Positions 15,156 to 24,045 of a stretch of DNA of 36,742 nt are shown in pieces; position 1 is the first letter of the stretch; the number at the start of each line of letters is the position of its first letter. The position numbers and the translations under genes were made by a program. The notes below the pieces were generated by a model. That model worked only from the letters and a program-made list of their open reading frames with translations. It was not told the DNA's origin and ran no database searches. The stretch comes from Chloroflexota bacterium (lineage in GTDB: Bacteria > Chloroflexota > Dehalococcoidia > UBA2979), in assembly GCA_009837285.1 (NCBI GenBank), contig VXTU01000152.1, forward strand, positions 1-36,742, read 5' to 3'.

Positions 15156-16547
15156 ATGCAGGACCTGATGCCCCGGCCCGCCGCGCCCCCAGCGTCAGCG
15201 TCGGTGCCGGCGTCGGTGCCCGTCGACGGGGCGGGGCCGGGCGCAGTAGCGGCTGCGCCACCTCGACGCCGGCGAGGGCTGTTCTACGGCTGGTACATGA
15301 TCGCCGGGATGATGGGGATTCACTGGTACGTCAGCGCATCCTTCGTCTACGGCTTCGGCGTCCTCTTCGTCCCGATCCTCGAGACCTTCGGGTGGAGCCG
15401 CAGTATCGGCTCGCTGACGGCGCTCTTCATGCAGCCGGTCGGTGGCGCCGTGGGGCCGCTCATCGGCGCCTTCGTCGACCGCCACGGGGCCCGGCCGGCC
15501 GCGATCGGTGGCGTGATCATGATCGGTCTCGGGATCATGTCGCTCGCCTTCATGCAGTCGCTGTGGATGCTCTTCGCCTCGTTCTCCCTCGTCTCCATTG
15601 GGATGAGCTCGACGATGGGCGTCGGCTTCAACACGGCGATCGTGAACTGGTTCCGCCGCCAACGCGGCAAGGCGCTGGGCATCGGCTTCTCGGGCGGCGC
15701 GCTGAGCGGGCCGTTCGTCGTGATCGTCGTGTGGCTCGAGGCTACCTACGGCTGGCGCGAGTCGGCTTTCATCCTCGGCCTCGGCATGCTGCTGTTCGGC
15801 CTCCCGTGCGCGATGCTGATCCGCTCGAAGCCAGCCGACAAGGGTCTCAACCCGGACGGTGACAGCGACGCCGAGGTCGTCGCGATGGGCAACCCGGTCG
15901 AGGGCGGCATGACCTCCGGACAGGCGCTGATGGACCGCAACTTCTGGGTGCTCGCCCTGATCTACGGCGTGCTGTCGACCGGCATCTCGGGCTTCATGCT
16001 GCACCAGATCCCGTACCTCGTGAGTCTCGGCTTTTCCCGCGAGGCAGGCGCGTTCAGCCTGGCGGTGATGACCCTCGTGAGCCTGCTCGGGCGTGTGCTC
16101 GGCGGGATGTTGATGGACTTCCTTTCGCGCCGCGACTTCGACCTCCGGATCGTGCCCGCGCTCCTGCTGGCCATCCAGATGTCGTCACTACTCGTCGTCG
16201 CGTACGCGACGAGCTACTGGCAGATCGTGATCTTCGCGTCGCTGTTCGGGATCAGCTTCGGGGGGATGATCCCCTCGCGCCCCGTGCTGGTTGGCAAGCT
16301 GTTCGGGCTCCCCTCGTTCGGGACGATTCAGGGGCTCACGAACTTCACGTCGGTGCCGTTCGCGGTACTCGCGCCGATGATCCTCGGGCTGTTCTTCGAC
16401 CTCCAGGGCACCTACTTCACGGGCGTGCTGTTCCTGGCCGCGCTGAGCGGCATGGCCATCCCCATCGCCTTCCTGCTGCGGCTCCCGCGCGGCTCGGGCA
16501 ACCCCTTCCTCCAGACCGAGGGCGCCAGGGAGTCGCGGGCGGCATGA
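15156..16547 (+). CDS. MFS transporter, YGW (OFA-like) type
   Basis: About 463 residues with 12 predicted transmembrane segments. A Pro/Ala/Val-rich, non-conserved N-terminus (about 1-38) precedes RRRRGLFYGWYMIAG, the first helix signature shared with the carriers at 18426, 20409 and 36143. The loop 2-3 motif GAFVDRHGARP and the loop 4-5 motif NWFRRQRGKALG are typical of the oxalate/formate antiporter-like (OFA/monocarboxylate) branch. The substrate is probably an organic acid anion (inference). The start is uncertain: ATG 15156 and ATG 15168 (AGGA 4 nt upstream) or GTG 15093 are all in frame; the membrane core is unaffected. Its stop overlaps the ATG of nudC (ATGA), so the two are translationally coupled. 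Confidence 0.88.
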   Translation: MQDLMPRPAAPPASASVPASVPVDGAGPGAVAAAPPRRRRGLFYGWYMIAGMMGIHWYVSASFVYGFGVLFVPILETFGWSRSIGSLTALFMQPVGGAVGPLIGAFVDRHGARPAAIGGVIMIGLGIMSLAFMQSLWMLFASFSLVSIGMSSTMGVGFNTAIVNWFRRQRGKALGIGFSGGALSGPFVVIVVWLEATYGWRESAFILGLGMLLFGLPCAMLIRSKPADKGLNPDGDSDAEVVAMGNPVEGGMTSGQALMDRNFWVLALIYGVLSTGISGFMLHQIPYLVSLGFSREAGAFSLAVMTLVSLLGRVLGGMLMDFLSRRDFDLRIVPALLLAIQMSSLLVVAYATSYWQIVIFASLFGISFGGMIPSRPVLVGKLFGLPSFGTIQGLTNFTSVPFAVLAPMILGLFFDLQGTYFTGVLFLAALSGMAIPIAFLLRLPRGSGNPFLQTEGARESRAA

Positions 16548-17479
16548 CCCCGGCCCCCAACACCTTCTCCGGCAACCCCCTCAACCGCTCCTCGAACGAG
16601 CGGCGCGACCGCGCATGGCTCGAGGCCACGCTCACCCACCCCGACGCGCGCTACCTCGCGTTCCGCGACCTCGATCCGCTCATCGCAGGCGGCGAGGCGT
16701 CGCCGCGGCTCGCATGGCGCAGCCGCGAGGAACTGCCGGGCGTCGACGGCGAGCAGGTGCTGCTCGGCGTGCGGGACGGGACGCCGCACCTCGCGATCGA
16801 CGTGAGCGCCGCGGAGCCTGCCGCCGTCGACGCCCTCGCTGGTGCCGACATGTTCATTGGTGCGCGCGACGCCGGAGCCGCGCTACCGCTCGAGGAGACG
16901 GGCATCCTCGCGCAGGCGCGCTCGATGCTCGACTGGCACGCCCGCAACCCGTTCTGCGCGACCTGCGGGGGCGCGACCGCGCCGCGCCTCGGCGGCGACA
17001 TGCGCCGCTGCACCCAATGCGACGCCGACCACTTCCCGCGCGTGAACCCGGTCGTGATCGTGCTCGTGGCGCGCGGCGACCGCGCGCTGCTCGCCAACCC
17101 GACCGCGCGTCGCGCGCCGATGTACACCTGCGTCGCCGGCTTCATGGAGCCGGGAGAGACCATCGAGGAGGCGGTACGGCGCGAGGTGTTCGAGGAGACC
17201 GGGGTGCGCGTGGGCGCGGTGCGCTACCACTCCACGCAACCGTGGCCGTTCCCGTCGTCGCTCATGATCGGCTGCCACGCCGAGGCCGCGAGCGCCGAGA
17301 TCGAGGTCGACCACGAGGAGATCGGCGATGCGCAATGGTTCACGCGCGAGGACGTGGCGGTCGCCCTCGCGTCGGCCGGGGAGGGCGCGGGCCCTTCGCC
17401 CGACGTGGGCTTCGGCGTCCCCCCGCCGTTCACGATTGCGCACCAGCTGATTCGAGCGTGGGTGGACGCGGCGGACTGA
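16544..17479 (+). CDS. nudC: NAD(+) diphosphatase / NADH pyrophosphatase (Nudix)
   Basis: A 311-residue NudC-type hydrolase that cleaves NAD(H) to NMN(H) and AMP; homologues also remove NAD caps from RNA. An N-terminal NudC-like domain (about 25-120) leads to a zinc ribbon with Cys138, Cys141, Cys156 and Cys159. The Nudix box follows at 199-221 (G-x5-E-x7-REVFEE-x-GV, all key residues present). The NADH-specificity motif QPWPFPSS follows at 232-239. Length is slightly above E. coli NudC. The ATG overlaps the stop of the MFS gene by four bases (ATGA), which fixes the start. Co-expression with a transporter has no obvious functional reason and may reflect compact packing only. Confidence 0.95.
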   Translation: MTPAPNTFSGNPLNRSSNERRDRAWLEATLTHPDARYLAFRDLDPLIAGGEASPRLAWRSREELPGVDGEQVLLGVRDGTPHLAIDVSAAEPAAVDALAGADMFIGARDAGAALPLEETGILAQARSMLDWHARNPFCATCGGATAPRLGGDMRRCTQCDADHFPRVNPVVIVLVARGDRALLANPTARRAPMYTCVAGFMEPGETIEEAVRREVFEETGVRVGAVRYHSTQPWPFPSSLMIGCHAEAASAEIEVDHEEIGDAQWFTREDVAVALASAGEGAGPSPDVGFGVPPPFTIAHQLIRAWVDAAD

Positions 17480-17485
17480 CAACGG

Positions 17486-17511
17486 AGAGGGAGCGCTCTT
17501 GCGCTCCCTCT
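17486..17511. terminator. Bidirectional hairpin terminator between nudC and the convergent hydratase
   Basis: AGAGGGAGCGC (17486-17496) pairs perfectly with GCGCTCCCTCT (17501-17511) around a TCTT tetraloop. It sits 6 nt after the nudC stop and 30 nt from the convergent hydratase stop, so it can serve both strands. It is the cleanest terminator in the window. Confidence 0.85.
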
Positions 17512-17541
17512 ATCCGCAGGTCCGAGCCGCCCAGGTGCGTC

Positions 17542-18327
17542 CTACCTTCCGAGGAAGACCGGGTCGCGCTTCTCTACGAACGACATCACGGCCTCGCGGC
17601 GGTCGTGCGTGTTCATGGACGGCGTGTTCGCGTCGTGCTCGTACGGGAGCACCTCGGCCAGCCGGTCCGTGCGGTGCATCAACTGCTTGATCGATTGCAC
17701 GCACAGCGGCGGGTTGTTCGCGATATCCGATGCCAGCGCGCGCGCTTCCGCGAGCACCTGGTCGTCCGGCACGACGTAGTTGACGAGCCCGCGCTCGAAC
17801 GCCCATGCCGCGTCGTAGACGCGGCCGGTGAGCGCCATCTCCATCGCCGTGCCCCGGCCGACGACCGCCGGCAGCGAGTGCGACGAGCCCGTGTCGGGCA
17901 CCAGCGAGCGCTTCACGAAGATCACCGAGTAGCGCGAGCTCTCTGCGGCGACCCGGATGTCCGAGGCCATCGCGAGCGAGAAGCCGGCGCCGGCGGCGAC
18001 GCCGTTGACGGCGGCGATCACCGGCTGCGGCATCGCCTGCAGCTCGGGCGCCAGCGGCGGGATGCTGTTGAGCGGGTCGTGCGGCTCGGGCTCGCTCGGC
18101 GTGAGGCCGCGCGCCTGCGCCATCACGTCGGCGCCCGAGCAGAAGCCACGGCCCGCGCCGGTCAGGATCACGACGCGGATGTCGGGGAACTCGCCGGAGA
18201 GCTCCTCGATCGCCATGTGCATGTCGCGTGTGAGACCGCGGTCGAGGGCGTTCAGGGCCTCGGGCCGGTCCATGGTGATGGTCGCGATGTGATCGCTGCG
18301 CTCGATGGTGAGGTTCTCGTACGACAC
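17542..18327 (-). CDS. Enoyl-CoA hydratase/isomerase, PaaG-like
   Basis: A 261-residue crotonase-fold protein. MDRPEALNAL (19-28), GAGRGFCSGAD (57-67) and AAVNGVAAGAGF (105-116) form the CoA and oxyanion segments. The Glu144 position is Phe137, but Asp145 in SLVPDTGSSHSLP lies where E. coli PaaG (1,2-epoxyphenylacetyl-CoA isomerase) has its catalytic Asp. Glu163 is also kept. An isomerase on the phenylacetate or fatty-acid double-bond level is therefore more likely than a hydratase, but no other paa gene is in the window. It ends in FLGR then TAG. The start is GTG at 18327 with AGGGAA 6 nt upstream. The upstream MFS gene on the same strand ends 98 nt away. Confidence 0.88.
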   Translation of the reverse strand: MSYENLTIERSDHIATITMDRPEALNALDRGLTRDMHMAIEELSGEFPDIRVVILTGAGRGFCSGADVMAQARGLTPSEPEPHDPLNSIPPLAPELQAMPQPVIAAVNGVAAGAGFSLAMASDIRVAAESSRYSVIFVKRSLVPDTGSSHSLPAVVGRGTAMEMALTGRVYDAAWAFERGLVNYVVPDDQVLAEARALASDIANNPPLCVQSIKQLMHRTDRLAEVLPYEHDANTPSMNTHDRREAVMSFVEKRDPVFLGR

Positions 18328-18425
18328 GTCGGTTCCCTTCGTGACTGACGCCGACGCGGGGTTGCGGGCGCGCGGCAGCCGCCATGATAGCCCGATGGCA
18401 GCGCTGACAGAACGAGGGGCGCGGC

Positions 18426-19883
18426 TCAGGCCGCGGGCGACACCTCGGCGGACGCGGGGAGCCGCGGTCGTTGCGCGACGAGGATGAGGAGCGACGCCAC
18501 CGCCCACGCCGCGCCGATGCCGAACATGGCCACGTCGTAGTTGCCGAAGGTGTCGAAGTATGTCGCCACGAGGATCGGTCCCGAGGCCGCGATGAGCATC
18601 GTGAACGGCATCGCCACCGACCGCACCGCGCCGATGTAGCGGCGCCCGAAGTAGCTCGCCCAGATCGTCTCCTGCAGCGGGATCTGTCCGCCGATGCCCC
18701 AGCCGACGATGAAGAACCCGATGGCGAGCATGAGGGTGGCCTGGGTCTGGGCGGCCAGCACGATGATGACCATCGCGACCGCGTTCATGATGAAGCTCAG
18801 CGACGTCGAGAGCCGCTCCGACCAGACGTCGGCCATCCAGCCCCAGACCGGCTTCGAGACGCCCGCCGGGATCGCGAGGATCGAGAGCATGATCGCCGCC
18901 GTGCCGCGGCTGAACCCCGAATCGGTCAGGTACGGGATGCTGAGCACGATGATCGTCATCAGCCCGAGGCTGCCCAGGCCGAACGTCACGATCAGCACGT
19001 AGAGCGCCTGCGTGCGGATGGCCTGTCTGCGCGTGAACGAGTTGGCGAAGTCGGCCATTGCGCGCGCGCCGCCGCCGCTCGCCATCTGGCTCTCGCTCTT
19101 GCCGTCCGGGTGCATCCCGTAGTCCTCGGGCGTGCGGCGCATGATCGCCGCGGCCGGGAATCCCAGCATGACGACGCCGAGCGCCATCACGCGCCACGTC
19201 GCGCGCCACCCGAACTCGTCGACGTACCACGTGGCGACCACGGGCAGGAGGATGCCCGCCATCGACACGCCGATCGACGCGAGCCCGATCGCGCGTCCGC
19301 GCTGCTCCACGAACCACTTCGACAGGGTGACGTTGACGGCGAGGAACCCGAGCAGCGCCGCGCCGAGCATGCTGAAGACGCCGCGCAGGATCACCCACTG
19401 CCAGAGCTCGTGGACCTCGGAGATGGCGAACAGCGCGCCGGCAAGCAGCGCCGCGCCGATGAACATCAGCGGGCGCGCGCCGTATCGGTCCACGTAGGCG
19501 CCGACGAAGAAGCCGGCGAACGCCATGAAGAACTGCCCGACGGTCTGCCCGTACAGGAACTGCGCGCGCGTCCACCCCAGCTCGTCGCTCATCGGGACCA
19601 TGAATGCGCCGGCGATGTACCCCTGGGCGCCTGCCGTAGTGAAGGCGGCGAGGAAGCCCGCACCCACCATCCACCAGCCGTAGAAGATCCGCGGCTGCTT
19701 CGTCGCGGCGGCGACCACGGGCCCCGGCGCAGGGGGCGCCATCGGGCCGCCGTTGCTCGTGGGTGGAGCGGGCGCGGCGGTCGCGGATGCGCCGTTCCCC
19801 AGCTCGGTGAGGCCGCTGTGCGTGAGGGGGCCAACCGGGACCGGGGCCGTCGACACCTCCGGGCGTTCCTGCGTCAGGCTCAC
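18426..19883 (-). CDS. MFS transporter, YGW (OFA-like) type
   Basis: A 485-residue carrier with 12 predicted membrane segments. A Pro/Ala/Thr-rich disordered N-terminus (about 1-60) precedes IFYGWWMVGAGF. The family motifs GAYVDRYGARP and KWFVEQRGRAIG are present. The central loop holds DYGMHPDGKSES, resembling the sister proteins (YGYAPDG, GLNPDGD), which marks them as one subfamily. The GTG at 19883 is chosen because AGGAG lies 6 nt upstream; an in-frame GTG at 19904 has no ribosome site. A TATAGT -10 box lies about 31 nt upstream. It precedes the PaaG-like gene on the same strand and could supply its acid substrate (inference). Confidence 0.9.
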   Translation of the reverse strand: MSLTQERPEVSTAPVPVGPLTHSGLTELGNGASATAAPAPPTSNGGPMAPPAPGPVVAAATKQPRIFYGWWMVGAGFLAAFTTAGAQGYIAGAFMVPMSDELGWTRAQFLYGQTVGQFFMAFAGFFVGAYVDRYGARPLMFIGAALLAGALFAISEVHELWQWVILRGVFSMLGAALLGFLAVNVTLSKWFVEQRGRAIGLASIGVSMAGILLPVVATWYVDEFGWRATWRVMALGVVMLGFPAAAIMRRTPEDYGMHPDGKSESQMASGGGARAMADFANSFTRRQAIRTQALYVLIVTFGLGSLGLMTIIVLSIPYLTDSGFSRGTAAIMLSILAIPAGVSKPVWGWMADVWSERLSTSLSFIMNAVAMVIIVLAAQTQATLMLAIGFFIVGWGIGGQIPLQETIWASYFGRRYIGAVRSVAMPFTMLIAASGPILVATYFDTFGNYDVAMFGIGAAWAVASLLILVAQRPRLPASAEVSPAA

Positions 19884-19913
19884 GCGCGTCTCCTGGGGTG
19901 GCACCGAACGTTA

Positions 19914-19919
19914 ACTATA
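19914..19919 (-). promoter_or_regulatory. -10 box (TATAGT) for the 18426-19883 MFS gene
   Basis: TATAGT on the minus strand matches five of six consensus positions, about 31 nt before the GTG at 19883. No clear -35 is visible in the GC-rich upstream sequence. Confidence 0.5.
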
Positions 19920-20013
19920 GGGCTCGCCCGCCCTCTGAGCATGACCGTGTCCCGCAGGCGTATGGTGAGCCGCAACGTACGTAATGCACCGTCCTGCGAA
20001 AGCGAGGGTTGAT

Positions 20014-20439
20014 ATGGAGCTGCTGAAGCGGCCGCTCGCCGTGCTGCTGCTCGGCACCGCCGTCGCGGCGTGGGCCAACCTCATCCTCACCCCCGTCTAC
20101 CACGACGGTGGCGCCGACTACCCGGTGTGGGAGGTCATCAACTGGTTCATGGCCGCCTCGACGCTCGTGGCACTCGTCGTCGGCTACATGCGCAAGCGTG
20201 AGCAGGCCGGCGAGGAGCCCTCGGTGATCGAGTACCTGCGCGTGAGCTTCGCGTTCTACGGCGCCGTGGTGCTCACGATGCTCTTCTTCTGGGAGTGGAT
20301 CTGGACGCTCAACCCGGACAGCGAGACCGGCGAGGCGGTCACGTCGCACGTCGTCTACTTCCCAATCGTCGACGCGCTCTTCGTCGTGATCGCGCTGGCG
20401 ACGGGTCGCTACCTCTGGACCGAGGCCGGGGGCTCATAG
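20014..20439 (+). CDS. Small four-helix membrane protein of unknown function
   Basis: A 141-residue protein with four predicted membrane helices: about 8-26, 48-65, 88-105 and 118-134. Conserved-looking features include NLILTPVYHDGGADYPVWEV after the first helix, a charged MRKREQAGEE loop and FFWEWIWTLNPD after helix three. I do not recognise a named family. The ATG at 20014 follows GAGGG at a 5-nt spacing; an upstream in-frame ATG at 19984 has none. It is divergent from the MFS gene ending at 18426 and overlaps the convergent MFS gene (20409) by 31 nt, so both mRNA 3' ends are complementary. Confidence 0.7.
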   Translation: MELLKRPLAVLLLGTAVAAWANLILTPVYHDGGADYPVWEVINWFMAASTLVALVVGYMRKREQAGEEPSVIEYLRVSFAFYGAVVLTMLFFWEWIWTLNPDSETGEAVTSHVVYFPIVDALFVVIALATGRYLWTEAGGS

Positions 20440-21926
20440 GCGCGACCGGGAGCCGCGCCGTCCGGCTCGCCCTCACCCATGCCCCGGTGGGTCGACTGCG
20501 GTGACATCGCAGCCGCCGGAGCCGCTGCCGTCACCGGAGCGGCAGGGACCACGCTCGCGGCGGGTGCCGGCGAGAGTGCGGGCGTCGTCGCAAGCTCGCC
20601 CCACTGCGGCCGGCGGATGAGCAGGATGCAGATCGCCGCGAAGATCGCGCAGCTCGACAGCACCGTGAGCGCGATCTCGTAGCTGCCGGTGCGGTCGAAC
20701 ATCCAGCCTGCGAACACCGGCCCGACGATCCCGAGCGGCATCGCCGTGCTCTGCGCCAGCCCACGGATCGTGGCGAATCGCCTCGTGCCGAAGTAGTCGG
20801 CGACAACCGTCTGGCTCATCACGACGAAGGTCGCGTGCCCGGTCGCGAACGTGAGGTAGTAGACCGGGATGAGCCATACCTGGCCGGGGTTGAGCCTGCT
20901 GAATACCAGCAGCCCGATGCCGATGAGCACGAAGGACGCGACTAACATCGGGCGCCGCCCCACCGTGTCGCCGACCCAGCCGAGCACGTACCGCATCGCG
21001 ATCTGGAACAGCGCGTAGAAGCCGGCGATCGACGCGGCCGCCTGTAACGAGAACCCCGTGGCCTCCAGGTGCGGGATCTGGTGCACGATCCACGTTCCGA
21101 GGATCGCGCCGCCCAGCCCGGACGACATCGCCAGCAGGTAGAACGCCGGCGTGCGCAGCACCTCGCCGACGCTCATGCCCGACAAGCCGGCGGCCGGGGT
21201 GCCGCGCGCGGCTCGCTGGCGCGCTGCCTGGTCCAGCGGGACACCGTCCGGGGCGTAGCCGTACGGCTCGGGCCGGTCGCGCAGCGTCATCGCGAGCGGG
21301 AAGCCGATGAGGGCGATGACGAGCGCGGAGGCGATCGCGGTCTCGCGCCAGCCGATGAGCACGATCATCGTCGCGAGGACGGGGGCGGCGAGGCCGCCGG
21401 CCCCGTTGCCCGTTGAGACGAGGCCCATCGCGCGGCCGCGTTGGCGGGTGAACCAGTTCATCAGCGCGGCGCTGAAGGGCGTGAACGAGCCGAGGCTCTG
21501 ACCGAATGCCATCACGAGGCTCGCGCCGTAGAACGCCCAGATCGTCCTCGACTGCGAGAACAGCAGGAGGCCGATGACGAGCGCGAAGAGCCCGGTGAAC
21601 GCCATCCGGCGCGCCCCGAGCCGGTCGACCATGAAGCCGGTGAAGGGAGCGAGCAGCCCGTTCTCGAAGCTGCGCAGCGAGAAGGCGATGGAGATCTGCG
21701 CGATCGTCCAGCCCAACTCGTCGCGCAATGGCGGGATGAAGACCCCGAAGCCGAAGACCGTGATGCCGAGCACGAGGAAGTTGCTGGCCGCCCCGGCGGT
21801 CGCCATGTACCAGCCGTAGTAGATGCGCGGCCACCACGACGGCGCGCGCCGCCGAGGCGGGCCGGCGGCAGGCGTCGCCACGCCCGGCGCGTCGCCGTCG
21901 GGACCCGATGCCGGACGATGCAGCAT
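20409..21926 (-). CDS. MFS transporter, YGW (OFA-like) type
   Basis: A 505-residue carrier with 12 predicted membrane segments. The N-terminus is Pro/Arg-rich up to WWPRIYYGWYMATAG; motifs GFMVDRLGARR and NWFTRQRGRAMG follow. The loop motif PYGYAPDGVP matches the sister proteins. A long Ala/Pro/Val-rich C-terminal tail (about 440-505) is probably disordered and overlaps the end of the convergent small membrane protein gene. The ATG at 21926 has no Shine-Dalgarno site but a TATCAT box ends 8 nt before it, which fits a leaderless transcript. It is probably an organic-acid carrier (inference). Confidence 0.9.
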   Translation of the reverse strand: MLHRPASGPDGDAPGVATPAAGPPRRRAPSWWPRIYYGWYMATAGAASNFLVLGITVFGFGVFIPPLRDELGWTIAQISIAFSLRSFENGLLAPFTGFMVDRLGARRMAFTGLFALVIGLLLFSQSRTIWAFYGASLVMAFGQSLGSFTPFSAALMNWFTRQRGRAMGLVSTGNGAGGLAAPVLATMIVLIGWRETAIASALVIALIGFPLAMTLRDRPEPYGYAPDGVPLDQAARQRAARGTPAAGLSGMSVGEVLRTPAFYLLAMSSGLGGAILGTWIVHQIPHLEATGFSLQAAASIAGFYALFQIAMRYVLGWVGDTVGRRPMLVASFVLIGIGLLVFSRLNPGQVWLIPVYYLTFATGHATFVVMSQTVVADYFGTRRFATIRGLAQSTAMPLGIVGPVFAGWMFDRTGSYEIALTVLSSCAIFAAICILLIRRPQWGELATTPALSPAPAASVVPAAPVTAAAPAAAMSPQSTHRGMGEGEPDGAAPGRAYEPPASVQR

Positions 21927-21934
21927 GGCGCGAC

Positions 21935-21940
21935 ATGATA
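21935..21940 (-). promoter_or_regulatory. -10 box (TATCAT) 8 nt before the start codon: leaderless signature
   Basis: On the minus strand TATCAT ends 8 nt before the ATG at 21926, and no ribosome site lies between. Transcription would begin at or within a base or two of the start codon. Confidence 0.45.
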
Positions 21941-22001
21941 CGGCGCGCCCCGCTCACGGCCATGGCCGCTGCGGGTCGTTCGTCGCGCCGAGGAGTGCGC
22001 G

Positions 22002-23927
22002 TTAGCTTCGTCCGCGCCCCGTCGCTCTGGCGATGCGCTCCCACGACAGCGATACGGCCAGCGCTACCGCGCCGAGGACCGCCAACAGCAGGCTGTTGCG
22101 GAAGATCCCGCCGGCGAAATCGTCAGCGCTCCCCTCGGCGATGTCGAGGAGCTTGTCCGTGAGCAGCTCCAGGGTCAGCACGAACGCGGCGTCCGGGTCG
22201 ATGACGATCGCGTCGCGCAGCGCGTCGAACATCGCAGCCGAGGCGGACTGGTAGGCCGGCCCGGCCAGCAGGGCCATCGGGAGCGCCGACACGAGCAGCG
22301 TCGCGCCGGACCACGCGACGCCGGTACGCCAACTCGTCCCGCCGACCGCGCCCACCGTGCCCAGCAGCGCCACCGCGACGACGAGGGCGACCCAGTGGCC
22401 CGATCGGACGCCGTCCGCGACCTCGCGCATAGCCTCCATCGCCTCCTCGAGGCCCTCGCGGTCCTCGGTGACGAACTCAAGCGTCAGGCCGTCGCCGAGG
22501 ACCGAACGGACGTCGTCGAGCGCTGCCGCCTCGTCCGCGGACAGGTCGGCGTGCAGATCCTCGTCCGTGTACGTCCAGTCCGTCGTGAAGAGCGCCCGCA
22601 CATCGTCGATCGCGACGAGGGCGTCTGGGCCCGCATCGCGCTCGAGCGCCGCGCGCAGGTCGCGCTCGGTGTACGTCACGGTGTCGGGTACCCGGGCCAT
22701 GACCGACCGGTCGATCGCGGCGCGGATGACGGGTGTGGCCTCCTCCAGGACATCGCGCACGCCGAGGTCAGGAGGCGTGCAGCCGGGTAGCTCGCGTTGC
22801 AGTGCCGCAAGCGCCGTCGCACTGTCGGCGCTGGTGGCACAGGGCGGGAGCCGCTCCAACGCGTTGCCGAGCGAGGAGGTGGCCGCATCGGTCAGCGCAA
22901 CGGCCGCCATGTCCTTCGGGACGTCGATCCCGAACGTGAACCCGTCGGACTGGCCTGTCAGGTAGGAGGCGACGCCCGCCGTGAGGACGGCGGTCTGCTG
23001 CTCCACCCACTCCGGCGGCATCGCCTCCCGCACCGCCGCGAGGACTTCCTCGCGCGTCACCTCGACGCCATACGGCAGTTGGACAACCGCATCGACCTGC
23101 TCCTTGACAGCGGGCCCGATGACTGTCGAGTGTGCGAGCTCGTACGCGTCCGCCTCGCCGAGGACGGCTTCGATCTCGTCGGCGGCCGCCGCTGCCTGCG
23201 CGTCGTCGAGGGCAACGCTCAATTCGAAGCCGTCGGAGCTGCCGACGACGTACGATGTGACTTCGCTGGCGCTGTCCTCGACCTCCCGCGCTAGCCACTC
23301 CGGGGTGACGACGCGTGTGAACACGCGCACGAGGCTGTTGCGGGTGTTGCCGCTGCTGCCGCCGAGGAACGTGACCCAACCGGAGTCGGCCTCATCGGGC
23401 GGCAGCGCCTCGCTGGCCCACTCGTCGAAGATCGGCTCCAACTCGCGCTCCAGCAGCTGCTCGTACGCCCCGGACTCGCGCAGCAGTGTCGTGAGTTCGT
23501 CGACCGCGGCCTCGACGTACGGGCCGAGGGCGATGTGGACGGTAACCGAGTCACGCTCCCCGGCGAGGTACTCCACGACTTCCTCGAGCGCCGGGGCGGC
23601 GATCGCCTCGAGCTCGTCGGGCGGGAGGGCGCGGCGCAGGGCATCTGCGATCTGTGGAGTGGTCAGGCCGGAGCTCTCGATCGGGTTGTCGGTGAAGTCC
23701 TCGTCGAACTCCTCCGCGTCCAGCCCGCGCGCGTCCTCGATGAATGCGTCCACGAGGTCGGTGGTGATGAAGCGGTATGTGTCCGCCTCGGCGATCCGGT
23801 CGGTGTAGAACCCCGGGCGCGCAACGGTGGAGCTCGCCGCCTGCAGGAGCAGGAACATCGCGAGCGCCCCTGCAAACGCGAGGGCGACCAACACGGCAAG
23901 GAGGCGACGGAGCCAGATCGTCGACAC
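22002..23927 (-). CDS. Large membrane-anchored protein with internal repeats, unknown function
   Basis: A 641-residue protein. One N-terminal helix (about 9-31), a long soluble region (32-510) and three C-terminal helices (about 512-530, 538-556, 612-628) suggest that the middle lies outside the cell. The soluble part holds three related units: near 100-146 (LPPDELEAIAAPALEEVVEY), 206-252 (VTPEWLAREVEDSASEVTSY) and 302-346 (AMPPEWVEQQTAVLTAGVAS). Each continues with a G-x-x-D/SDGF-x-x-x-I/V-A/D stretch. A second duplication is TYTERDLRAAL...AIDDVRALF (419-447) and TYTDEDLHADL...ALDDVRSVL (452-477). Cys362 and Cys383 may form a disulfide. It is strongly acidic. I recognise no catalytic motif and no named family. 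The GTG at 23927 has only a weak ribosome site. It is divergent from a small membrane protein gene. Confidence 0.8.
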   Translation of the reverse strand: MSTIWLRRLLAVLVALAFAGALAMFLLLQAASSTVARPGFYTDRIAEADTYRFITTDLVDAFIEDARGLDAEEFDEDFTDNPIESSGLTTPQIADALRRALPPDELEAIAAPALEEVVEYLAGERDSVTVHIALGPYVEAAVDELTTLLRESGAYEQLLERELEPIFDEWASEALPPDEADSGWVTFLGGSSGNTRNSLVRVFTRVVTPEWLAREVEDSASEVTSYVVGSSDGFELSVALDDAQAAAAADEIEAVLGEADAYELAHSTVIGPAVKEQVDAVVQLPYGVEVTREEVLAAVREAMPPEWVEQQTAVLTAGVASYLTGQSDGFTFGIDVPKDMAAVALTDAATSSLGNALERLPPCATSADSATALAALQRELPGCTPPDLGVRDVLEEATPVIRAAIDRSVMARVPDTVTYTERDLRAALERDAGPDALVAIDDVRALFTTDWTYTDEDLHADLSADEAAALDDVRSVLGDGLTLEFVTEDREGLEEAMEAMREVADGVRSGHWVALVVAVALLGTVGAVGGTSWRTGVAWSGATLLVSALPMALLAGPAYQSASAAMFDALRDAIVIDPDAAFVLTLELLTDKLLDIAEGSADDFAGGIFRNSLLLAVLGAVALAVSLSWERIARATGRGRS

Positions 23928-24006
23928 CCGGCCATCTTGCGTGAGTCGCGGTCACCGTGCATCCCCTGGGCGCGCCGAAGGTGACTGGACACCCGGCGTG
24001 CCGCCG

Positions 24007-24012
24007 TACACT
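24007..24012 (+). promoter_or_regulatory. Candidate promoter (-10 TACACT) for the 24046 small gene
   Basis: TACACT lies 33 nt before the GTG at 24046; TGGACA at 23986-23991 could act as -35, though the 15-nt spacing is short. Confidence 0.35.
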
Positions 24013-24045
24013 GAGGCCGGCAGGCAGCGCTGTGGGGATGGCTTC

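Noticed and set aside
17542-19674. A 710-codon minus-strand frame as one fused hydratase protein
   Set aside because: Only the last 262 codons are a hydratase with its own GTG and ribosome site; the upstream part is a shifted frame of the MFS gene.
18471-20012. A 513-codon plus-strand frame over an MFS gene
   Set aside because: It is made almost entirely of Arg, Asp, His and Glu, with no hydrophobic core; the minus-strand MFS protein is clear.
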